Source: Lethocerus indicus | Taxonomy: Eukaryota > Arthropoda > Insecta > Hemiptera > Belostomatidae | Direction: 5' to 3' | NCBI GenBank assembly: GCA_019843655.1 | Contig: JACDQD010000102.1 | Coordinates: forward strand, 8,317,501-8,381,500 | Length of the DNA: 64,000 nucleotides | Shown here: positions 25,948 through 35,361 of the stretch, one piece after another | Numbering within the stretch: position 1 is the stretch's first letter | Layout: every line of letters begins with the position of its first letter | Made by a program: the position numbers and the translations under genes | Notes under the pieces: model-generated | Told to the model about the DNA's origin: nothing | Seen by the model: only the letters and a program-made list of their open reading frames with translations | Database searches by the model: none

Positions 25948-25968
25948 GACCTGTCTCTTAGACAGGTC
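25948..25968. repeat. Perfect short inverted repeat
   Basis: GACCTGTCT and AGACAGGTC form a perfect 9-bp stem around a CTT loop. No flanking features suggest a transposon end or a terminator. A palindrome of this size can occur by chance in 64 kb. Confidence 0.7.
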
Positions 25969-27688
25969 CGCCAAGTCCCCCTCGCGATTAAACCAGATGC
26001 CAATGATTATTAAACTGCAGGGACTGCGGGTAGCCCTCATGAAATTGGATAGCTCGAATCGAAGGCTTTATTTTACTTCGAATCGTACGGGTGAATGTTC
26101 GCTGGAGTTGGTAAATTGAGCTCGAGATATTAACCGCTAAACAATGTTAGTGTAGCAGTCGCCAAGTCGGCAGCGATAAACAGTCTTGAGGGATAGAAAC
26201 CTTCTTCATAAAAACCCAAGACGATAAACGGAGAAACAATAACTAAGAGTGGTTTATATAAATATATCCGGTAGAGTGTGGAATAGTATTTTCCTTACTT
26301 CTGTCTTCACTTCCTTTCGGCCCTTGTATCCTGTGTCGGAAACGACGACGCCGATGCGCAGTAGAAAATGCCGTATTGCAATAATAAACTTCAGTGATAA
26401 TCGACTCGGGTTCGAGCCGGCGAACCACGAGCCTTTGCAAGTGGAAAACGTTAAATTTCGGAAAGTTGGGGACGCCGGGTCACGCGGTAAATCGAAATTA
26501 CAAACCCGGGACCGCTGCGTATTTACCGCAATGTTTGCTGATTTCCATTTCCCGGCGAGATAAAACGGCCGGTCACATTACTGAATATCACTTTTCAAAC
26601 GTCCCGCAAAGCTACTTGAAACAGTACTGAATATAACAGTAGTAGAGTGATGTCGGTACGTTTATTCGGAAGAAATATATTTACAAAACGCTGATGAAAC
26701 AATCCCGAGAACTTATTTATTTTGGTAATAAACGGTGATATAAAAAAATCTGTTCGCGTCAATGCTACAATACCTATAATTCTGTTCAATTATAACGGTC
26801 GGGCAGTTAATGCGGTTATGTGATAAAATTGAAGAATTTAAATTGAAAATTTAAAGTCGCTGTCCTCTGGACAGCTGCGTTGGCCGTAATTTTCATTCAC
26901 CAAATAAACTTTTGGCTGTCGTGCGGTATAATTTTGTCGCTATCAACCCTCGCTCAGTCCCCCAAATCGGCCACTGGTAAAACACGGATCAGCCATTTAA
27001 TTAACTGTTAATCGCACTTTAGTCCCACCCCCTCCGCCGTCGCGCACAAAACGCGGGGGTGGCCCGGAGGTATTAGCTAATGGGGTAGGAGCACTGTCCC
27101 GCACGGTCTAAGATCACCCTCCCCCGAGGCCCATTAATCATGCGGGCCCGACTCCAACCAGCCAAAGCGCCTCCTTATTATACACGGGTCCTCCCGGCTC
27201 TTCCTTCGTCGACAAATATTAGACCCACCCTGGAGTAAATTATTAAACGGAATAAACTTGCAGCCTTCCGGGAGATGATCGCTCAAAGGGAATTCGGCTA
27301 ATTGCCGGGCCCTGGTAAATAAGGCGTCTTCCGTCGTCTCCATCCTGATTTTGGCTAAAATTACCGAGCTATGCGCTCTTCTAGGCGTTGATTGCCAATA
27401 GTGAGAGAGTTACGGGATGACAAATATTTCTTTCGGATCGATTTCGTCGATCGTTAAATCAATCTCTCCTTACAAAGTGAATTCCCCTCAGTGTCTCATC
27501 CCCGCTTTTAATCTTCGTTTAGTTAAGATCATCACTTTGATTAGATGAAGAATATGTCTAACAACAACTTTTATTAGGTGGACGTTTTTCCCTTGTAAAA
27601 GGAAGTATTTTTATTCTATTTAATTACATATAATTACCGTTAAAGAAAAGCATCGCCAATTCTTAAAAATATTTTTCTGCTTTGTTTC

Positions 27689-27730
27689 AGGTATGAACAC
27701 AGGACTTTTAGATTTAACAGTTGGGTAAGT
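27689..27730 (+). other. Candidate recursive-splice site or 34-nt microexon
   Basis: A good 3' splice site (pyrimidine-rich TTTTTCTGCTTTGTTTCAG ending at 27690) is followed immediately by GTATGA, itself a plausible 5' splice site. A consensus donor GTAAGT follows at 27725-27730 after 34 bases (27691-27724). This is the arrangement described for recursive-splice (ratcheting) sites with an RS-exon in long introns. Alternatively it is an ordinary 34-nt microexon. Two of the three frames are open: one reads YEHRTFRFNSW and another starts MNTGLLDL. No protein family is recognised. Splicing is inferred from sequence only. Confidence 0.3.
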
Positions 27731-28053
27731 CTTACCTTAGCGTTACGAACTTTATAATTTACTGTCTCAAAACTAACAATGAAACGTCCATATTCATTAA
27801 GGGTATAGTAATTTCGGACGAATTCGCGATTCTCGCCGTCTGCATTCGCGTGAAAATCGTGTGAAATGTTGAACGATTAGTCCACTATTTTAAGGGGGCG
27901 TTTCCCTTTTATCTCCGATGCCTGCAGTGATTTCAAAGTATAATTGAGCAAATAGCGAACGGACTAGTGTCGGTATTAGAAGCGGGATGGCTATCGCAAA
28001 TAAGAAAAGCATTTCAGTCGAGGGTATGCCTTATCTGGAATCTGACCGTCGGA

Positions 28054-28220
28054 CTCCTCCGGGTTTTACTGCTCTAACGGCAGCAGTATTCTTCCTAAGG
28101 GAGGGCCCCGGCTATACGACAAACGGCATTTATGCAAAACAAGGTTATATTTCCTCGGTTTATTCGGTTTTGTTTGTTCCTTTCGAAAAAGTGGGAGCCG
28201 GAGCAATTCCATTCATTGCC
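28054..28220 (+). repeat. Dispersed TTTATGCAAAAC element, copy A
   Basis: First of three related stretches. It shares CTCC..GGGTTTTACTGCTCT (from 28054), TTTATGCAAAAC (28129-28140) and GCAATTCCATTCATTGCC (28203-28220) with copies B and C, in the same order and orientation. Between the last two motifs it has about 60 bases, against about 20 in the others, so it carries an insertion or has diverged there. It lies inside a 108-codon open stretch (27987-28313), but the frames of the shared motifs do not agree through this copy. The origin is unknown: an old transposon or SINE, or a duplicated regulatory element. Confidence 0.5.
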
Positions 28221-28707
28221 CCCATCCCAGCTATTAAGAATTCTCGTCCAGGCTTACGCCCATTATGTATACACATATATAAGTTAGACGCGCCGAAGTC
28301 ACTGCTGGGATGAGACATTATTCACACAAAAGACATTACTACTTTAGAATTATTCACAAAGAAAATTTTATATAAAAGGGGATATCCTTCCAAGCAGCGC
28401 GTGGGTTCCGTACGCTTTTTTTAAATCCGTTCCTGAAGGCTGAAGATGGCTGTGCGTGATATTGGGCACGAATTGGTAAAATCTAAAAAGTCAGTTACAC
28501 TTGTATTATTCTGTTTAGATTAGTACGTTTAGTTTTGTCATAAAAGACACTTCACGCCTAAAAACAGTGAGAGCATATTACATCAACGGCCGATTAGAGT
28601 ACTTGGGGCACAGAGACGCCCCATCAATATTCTAACTAATACACCCGGCAATGTTGATGATGAAAGTGGGATTCGTAAACGGAAAGGTGGCGGGATAGTA
28701 CCTTCAT
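28221..28707. other. Non-coding gap between repeat copies
   Basis: About 490 bases separate copies A and B of the dispersed element. The first half is AT-rich and the second half moderately GC-rich. I see no gene or recognisable transposon sequence. Confidence 0.6.
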
Positions 28708-28806
28708 CACTCCTGAGGGACTTTACTACCCTGTTCCTATTGCCAGGGGACATTTATGCAAAACAAGCAATACCTTTTTAATAGACGCGATTCCATTTAT
28801 TACCGC
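28708..28806 (+). repeat. Dispersed TTTATGCAAAAC element, copy B
   Basis: Related to copies A and C. It has ACTCCTGAGGGACTTTACT at its start, TTTATGCAAAAC at 28753-28764, TACCTTTTTAATAG about seven bases later, then GCGATTCCATTTATTACCGC. It matches copy C at most positions from TTTATGCAAAAC onward, differing by small indels (GACGC against GTCGCAGC). It is 0.6 kb from copy A in the same orientation, so a local duplication is possible. Confidence 0.6.
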
Positions 28807-29069
28807 CGCCTCGACGGTTTCTCCTCCGTTTATGGTACGGCCGACTGTCCCCCTCCAACAATAATACAGTAATTAGCTTCCCGGGTCCTTCCAGCCGAGC
28901 GTGACTCCAATTGTAATTTTTGTTTTCGCCTTTTGCCCATTTAATTTTTTTTCTTATTCTGCACCCGTGAGTTGAATTAATTAAGGAGTTGAAATTTAAT
29001 CTTTATTGACCGGAGATCCCGGGTCCCCTTTCCAGTGCACGGAAATTATGGTAGTATTTAACAATAGAA

Positions 29070-29545
29070 TTTTTTTTTAACTGCTTTATTTTTGCACAAT
29101 CAACCTATACAGTTATGGGTGCAATTGATACAAGTATTTATTTCCGCGTGTTAGTCCCGACAAAGAAACCACCCAGTGATGGCGCTTTTGGCTTGATTTA
29201 ACTACTGTCTGAGGTGACTCTGGGCCAGTGGTGTTTAAGCCGTCGTGGTGGGGATAGTGGATGGGTAGAAGAGGAAAGGGACTGAACGAGTGGGTTTGGA
29301 TGTGGAGAGAGGCGGGAGTGGAATTTGAGGAAGCGTGATTTTGCGACTTCGTCGACTGTTGGTATGTTGAGGTCATTATGGATTGTTTGGTTAGAAACAT
29401 ACCAGGAGCATTAAGGATGGTACGAAGGACTTTTGACTTTTGATTGGAATCTCTAAATAGAAAATTGAGAGTGGGGATACAATCCAATTCAATGCAAGGA
29501 AACATAAGAGCATATAAGAAAGACATGAATAATAGTATCATAACA
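29070..29545 (-). pseudogene. Jockey-like LINE 3' end, copy 2, with A-tail
   Basis: This is a 5'-truncated, decayed non-LTR retrotransposon on the minus strand. Reading from 29541 down, the frame carries LYALMFPCIELD (the segment after the catalytic domain), RFQSKV and then VLRTILNAP. Next comes YVSNQTIHNDLNIPTVDEV in a shifted frame, then FHSRL..HPNPLV, and finally a terminal RRLKHHWPR followed by TAA at 29198-29200. A one-base loss at about 29404, in the Pro codon of NAP, causes the shift. A short AAAAGTC duplication lies near 29435. After the stop come about 120 bases of 3' UTR, an AATAAA at 29085-29090 and an A9 tail (T9 on the plus strand, 29070-29078). Full elements are several kb; only the last ~475 bases remain. 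It cannot encode a working enzyme. Confidence 0.88.
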
Positions 29546-31530
29546 TTTTTTCTATAAAAACAATGCGTTTTGCTCTAAAGAATTCTTTATAGAGGCAAAT
29601 AAAATTACACGGCTGCAATCACTACGACAATCATATTTCCGGCGGGAAATATATTGAAAATTTGAAAGTTGACTTCTGCAATGATAGTTGTATACACGAG
29701 TGTGGCAGAATGTTGAGTTACAGAACATTAAATTGGAAGATATTATTTTTAATCATGATACCGTTTGGTAGGAGTTAAATAATTACGCACGTCACTCACC
29801 AATGTTAAATGTTTCATTCCGATCAGTAAAATGAATACCCACGGCGATTTTACACTGATTCGGTTGTTGACAATAATTGTGAAGGTCCCGTTTGACAGGA
29901 TTATCTCAAAATCATCGATGAAAAGTTTATCGTAAAAATCCAATTTTCCTGTATTCATTGGCATCCACGCATAAAATTACCATATTCGTTTGGATCGTGC
30001 ATTTCCATTATTTTCATTATTGCAGCGCCCAAGTCGGAGCGCTATCTCGTAATTAGATACTTTCGGGAAGGGGGAGTCATTGTTCGGCGGTGGGCCGAGC
30101 CCCGTGTAATCCGAGCCGAACAAACTCAACGCCCAATAATAATATACAAAGGACTTTCCCGCAGTGTATACGATTCCTATGACAATTAAGCCTCCAAACT
30201 GATACCGGTTACGGGCACAGGTATTGTTTCCGCAGGAACGGCTTTGTTCGGCTCGTTCGATCAGAGACCGCGCATAAACGATCTACGGTTACCGGAATTA
30301 ACGGTTTAATTGCACGTGGCTATTAGGAGGCGAGGAGTGAATTGGCTCTATAATGGAAATTTTATACAATGCAAATAATTTAAACTGCATATATTTTGAA
30401 AAATCGTTACAATACTGGAAAATCCCTTGGTCAAAACTGTAAATCGGACTTCCTTTCACACTACGATACACTCTTATGTACAAATAATATGATCGGTAAT
30501 CTGTTCCGCCTCAGTCCCGCTGTAAGGAAATCGGGATATCGGGTAAGTCTCCCTTACGGTGGTTGGAGAAACGGTCTCAGCGTACACAGGGCTGTTTGGG
30601 AGGCGGGGGGGGATAAGCCCGATCACTTCCCCTGAAATATATTTTCAATTGCGATCGAGTGGGTGTGGGGTGGTCTAGAGGGAGGGCGTGGAGTCGCCGA
30701 TAGGAGGGCGGTGGGTGGCTTCTATTTATTTAATCCCGGGAGGTGGCGCTATCGCACGGCCTAAGGTTCCACGCGCGACCCTTCCCGACGATACCGGCCC
30801 CACGGTGAAATATTAAGTTGCGCCCTCCTCTAATAGGATCCGCGAAGACGTGTGATCGACGCCGTCATTGAGATTGGCCGAGAGGAACATTTTTTCCCAC
30901 CCAGCTCTACCGACATTATGGACTAACTGATATATGCGCTATACTCCTTTATATATTATTTCTAAATAAAATATGTAGTATAGTGGGATTTCTTCAATCC
31001 TCTCATTTTTTCGAGTTATCGCATACATCTAGGCCCTAACGAAACCTATATCGCACAACGGTATTCTGTTAAATGCGGTACTACATACAAACAATACCAT
31101 CAATTTTTTAACATAAAATATTTTGTGTAATATTTACGGGTTATACTAATATTTTAGATATTTAATTAATACAAAATATTTTTAATCATTCGAAGTTTCA
31201 ATCTTACATTAAACCATTTAATTAGAACAGTCGGCCTCTTGCCCCACAGAGCTAGATTAGGGATGTATCGGTAGCTTTGGGTTGTCGGGCTGGTTTGGTG
31301 GCAGTTATGATGTAGCGGGGTGGGGGAGGGATTGAGGGGATGGTTGGGGGGCTCACTTTTAATAAAAGTGGCCCAATTTCGCGTTCCAATGCTGCTACAC
31401 AACACAGGCGCACCACCTGTGTATGTTTATTTGACGAATTTAATTGGACTGTCATCGGCAGTGTCTAGTCCCGGGCGCTCGCCCTGCTTTTTGACCGGAA
31501 AGCAACATCTGAAATGCCCCGACAGAAAAA

Positions 31531-31561
31531 AAAACCCCCGCCGGTTTTCGGCGGGAGTTTT
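31531..31561. repeat. GC-rich hairpin with A/T-flanked arms
   Basis: AAAACCCCCGCCG (31531-31543) pairs with CGGCGGGAGTTTT (31549-31561) around a GTTTT loop. This gives a 13-base stem with one mismatch. The layout of a GC stem followed by T residues resembles a bacterial intrinsic terminator. The surrounding DNA is eukaryotic in character and no bacterial gene is adjacent, so the likeness is probably accidental. It could instead be the remnant of a palindromic element. Confidence 0.7.
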
Positions 31562-32710
31562 GTAATAAACGAACCGGCCGTATTGCGTCCGAGACTAGGC
31601 AGGCGTGAATGACGGCAGGGCGAGGGGGCGGGTTTGGGGCCGTTGAAACACAAACAGAGGAACGGTCATTGGGTTTTATTGGAATATTTTTCCCCGGAAA
31701 TGTTAGATCAATCCGTTCGTGTTGACGATGCCATTTCAACAGTCTTCCTCGATAGCAAATTTATAGGAGTCTATTTTATTCCGGAGGGAACTGCCATTTC
31801 ATCGTTGAGTTTTTGAGATTAAATATTTCCGCAATGAGAAAAATTTCAAACGTAAAAAATTTAAATGTTTCCAGAATGTTTAAAAATAATTGCGAGTAGT
31901 ATTTGTACTTATAGTTTTAATTAAAGGCACATTATTGCACAAAAATATTACCGCTGTTTCATCGTTTCTGAAAAAATTGTAACGCATTATTTCGTTAAAC
32001 TAGTAAGGACATTCGCTTATGGATTAGATCTCTTGTGTACATTTATTGGCAGAACGTATAGTGACTAAGTTTAACAACGTGGAAAAATTATAGATAAAAT
32101 ACTTCTAATACAAATAAATGACTTTAGTTAAGCAATCGTTGCATACACATATACCCTCACATATACAAAAGGAGGATCCGACGAAATGAAATTTTTCTAG
32201 TATAGTCTTATTTTATTCGTAGAACAGGGTTAGGGCAAAGTTTCGCCACAGTTGGACCATTGAAGTGTGTTCGGAAATCTACAAGTACATTTTAATTACA
32301 TTTAAGTAAAAGAGCGTTGCTAAAAGCGGTAGGAGGATGCATGAGGGGGACAATCCGAAAAAATAAATTTATAATACTTCCCAAGGATGGTCGGATAGAG
32401 AGCTAAAACTGTGGACAGGATCTGCCAAAGGGGATTTCTATTGAGGCCGAAAGGATCCCCTTTGTTCCGGACGCACAGTAAGTCTGTCTCCTTGCCTGTC
32501 CACAATGTTCAGAATTAATCGTTTGATATAATAAAGGCTGCCTGATTTCGGCCAGCACTGCCACTTGGAGAATTAAAATTGAGCCGCATGCAAATTAAAT
32601 ATCCCAATCCAGGATTTTAGACATTAATAAAATGCCTATTGTTTCAAGAAATATTAGTATAGTGCGATTTTTGAGTTCATTAACAACAAGATTAATACTT
32701 ATTAATCGAT

Positions 32711-32735
32711 GCTATAGATAATATCGATCTATAGC
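32711..32735. repeat. Short perfect inverted repeat
   Basis: GCTATAGAT and ATCTATAGC form a 9-bp perfect stem separated by 7 bases. The region is AT-rich, so a chance origin is likely. Confidence 0.6.
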
Positions 32736-33071
32736 AGTCGTGTTTTATTACTGTTAATTTTACTGTAATTTATAAATAAACACTTCAGTGTAGAAGCTGC
32801 TAAAAACCCAACAGCGTTTAATTGTGGTATAAAATGGAATGTTTATTGCGACTTCCGGTAACCTGGCAAGCGGTCATTATAAGTATGTATATAAGTTGTT
32901 GTTGGACCTCACTTGTAGAATCGGTAACGGAAAGCGATTCAATGTTCAAGCAGGCCGTGAAAATTGACCTGCGATAAATATAATGTGAAAATCGTGTAGA
33001 TGATGGTCCGGAAGAGAAATATGAAGAAATAACCAGAAAGAGAAGGGTGATATAAGGAAAGCGATAAGGTT

Positions 33072-33083
33072 GGGGGGGGGGGG
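33072..33083 (+). repeat. G12 homopolymer
   Basis: Uninterrupted run of 12 G residues, one of several G/C homopolymers of 10 or more in the window. These runs are prone to length error in sequencing, so the count here is uncertain. Confidence 0.85.
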
Positions 33084-34289
33084 CGGAGGCGGTAGAGAAC
33101 ATATATGTGTCAATACCGAGTGTCGGATAGCGGTGGAACAGCTTCTATTGAAAGAGGCATCAGAGACAGGCCGGCGGCCACACCGGCACACGCGGGCAAA
33201 CTTCTGTCTGAGTCTCGGGTGGTCAGAAATAATGGGTCGATAATATATAGGATGGATGCTGCCCCCATCCCTCCCCTTAGTTCACCCCTCTTGTGCAGAA
33301 AACCGCACCAGAGGAAATTAATTTCGGACAACAACAACAGAACTCCCATCCCCCGACCGTTCCTTACACACAATTCCCTCTTCCATATGGCCAGGCCAGA
33401 CCTATGTACAATTTCATGTATTATTTACCGAACGATAGGAACAGTACAGACGAACCCTCGATGATACATTTATTTATCTCGCAACAGCCTGTAATTATAT
33501 ACATATCCATCATTTCACTAATCCTAGAATTAGTGGATTACTGGTCAGATATAATATTTTTAGTAATTCATAGCAGAGCATTCTATTGTAGCCTAATTAC
33601 CCATGAAGGACTTCCGGATGGCTTACTACTGTGTGTAATTTAAAACGATTAAAATCCACACTGTAGACTGAATTTATTTAACAATAGCCGTCCGAACTCA
33701 ATATATCTTGACAATAGAAGCATTAAATACTAAAAAGGAAATAAGGCGATTAATAATTTATGTTGCATACTAAACTATTCCCTAGTCGAAAGCCCTTGAT
33801 AACTATTTCAAGTTGGTAGTTACATCAGAAATTTACTTTTTAAACAAATCTGTTATCGAATGTACTCTAATTTAGAATTGGAAGGCAATTTTTTACATAA
33901 TCTTGTTAAACGGCAATTAGGCTACTTATGATGAGAAAACGCCTTAAAACGCTACATGCCTTAGATATTCCATTATAATCATTCTACAGTAGAAAATGAT
34001 CTGTACACAACAACAGAATATATAAGGCGTTGTTTGGTATCATGTGATGAAGGAGAAGCGTTGTGCCGCGTCTGGTCCGTCCGCCCTCAGGAAACGGTCT
34101 TATCTCCAAAGTCACGGGGTCAATTTCCGAAATACGTTCGTCCGCCGAATGGACAAAGGGAAAAAATAAAAACAAGGGTGCAGAGGACCTGTGGGGCCGG
34201 ACGGTCGGCCCCGCCCCGTGGGAGTCGTAAAGGAGGAGAAGCCGTCTGAGCTCCGGGAGCCGCTATCGGGACCGCCGAGCTGTTAGAGG

Positions 34290-34420
34290 ATTTAACTGCT
34301 CCCCCCTACACGGTTTATTCTCCCCGGCCGGGCGTATTTCTCGAACGGACGGAACGGTTTATGCAAAACAGGCCGTACCTTTTTAATAGTCGCAGCGATT
34401 CCCTTTATCGCTCGGCCTCC
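34290..34420 (+). repeat. Dispersed TTTATGCAAAAC element, copy C
   Basis: Third copy, in the same orientation as A and B and about 5.5 kb away. It has AGAGGATTTAACTGCTCC, then TTTATGCAAAAC at 34358-34369, TACCTTTTTAATAG from 34376, and GCGATTCCCTTTATCGCTCGG. The match to copy B from TTTATGCAAAAC to the end is close, with small indels; the upstream part is more diverged and more GC-rich. No protein or known transposon family is recognised. Confidence 0.6.
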
Positions 34421-35334
34421 CTTAACACGAGTGCCATGAGACGAAGTAGAGTCGGACATTCGACTGAAATATATTGCACCACTATATAAGAGGATAACAA
34501 CTGATTCCGGTTGTAATACCGCTAATGCATTGCAACAACGATTTATGATTAATCTATTCTGAAATTTAATTTTCTATTCCAAAATCGTTTTTATGTTATG
34601 CACGGTTGTGTCGCTAACCAAATAATTTGTCGCAGTGATATTATAGGAGTGTCATGTGAACATTGACCATATCCTCTATGAATCATGAGAATTACATCCA
34701 AAACACGTCTAATCTACTAGTTTCCAACCGTGCAAATTTGTATTAAGGAAGTTACTTATTTTATTTAAGATACCGCCGTTGATTAATCCGTAATTAATAT
34801 TAATTTTCGATTAGGTAAGATTATGACTAGCCATAAGGGTCTAAGGATATTTTAAAATCGGCGAAACAGGCGGGTACTCTCTCCATTATGTAGACGGAAT
34901 ACATCGGGCTGGCCCTCGGAAACCGCGTTGCAGGAAACTCTAATTTTGGGGGAGGACTCATACAGTCATCTCGTCCATAGCCCGAGCGCATAATGAATAG
35001 GCTTTTTCCGCTTTTTGTTCTCTCTCTCTCTCCCCCCCCTTTTTTCCCCGGCCCTCTCTGGCTCAGCGCCTAAAACGCTCTTCTTCGGAAAACTCGGCCC
35101 CCGGTGAAAATTCCGTTCGGCGAACGTGTTCGGCAGTGTGTGAGTGTGGGCGGTCGGTCGGGGGGTGGGTGGGGGCGTGATGGACGGGGCCTTTTAAAAA
35201 GCACTCGCTGCCGCCCCGCACCATTCACACCCCACCCCCGTGGCGCTCATACTCTTCTCCCTCGAGAGGCTTTACGATGCGACTGGAGAGAGAAAGCCCT
35301 AATGCCGCCATTAATCGCAACCGCGGGTGGATGA

Positions 35335-35361
35335 GGGGGGGAGGGATGGAGGGAGGGAGGG
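35335..35361 (+). other. G-quadruplex-forming motif
   Basis: A G7 run and then four GGG runs are separated by loops of A, ATGGA, A and A. This fits the usual G3+N1-7 pattern with spare runs. It lies in the most GC-rich block of the window. Function is unknown. Confidence 0.5.

Larger units (their letters stand above)
23054..28053. other. Non-coding stretch with a long minus-strand open frame
   Basis: No recognised gene. The longest stop-free stretch of the window (210 codons, 23749-24381, minus strand) lies here. It begins at TTG and not ATG, and shows no family motif. GC-rich patches are at 23470-23960, 24840-25100, 25500-26010, 26400-26580 and 26940-27340. A G-quadruplex motif (25897-25918) and small perfect hairpins (25948-25968 and 26859-26875) are present. 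A splice-site pair at 27689-27730 is listed separately. Confidence 0.55.
29546..34289. other. Non-coding stretch with hairpins
   Basis: No recognised gene. GC-rich patches are at 30040-30300, 30500-30860, 31210-31640, 33060-33380 and 34050-34260; the rest is AT-rich. A good acceptor-like TTTTCATTATTGCAG ends at 30025 and precedes a 55-codon open stretch, but no donor follows. Hairpins lie at 31531-31561 and 32711-32735, and a G12 run at 33072-33083. Octamers are at 30369-30376 and 32588-32595. Confidence 0.55.

Noticed and set aside
31531..31561. Bacterial intrinsic terminator
   Set aside because: The shape fits, but there is no bacterial gene, operon or ribosome binding site nearby and the rest of the window is eukaryotic.
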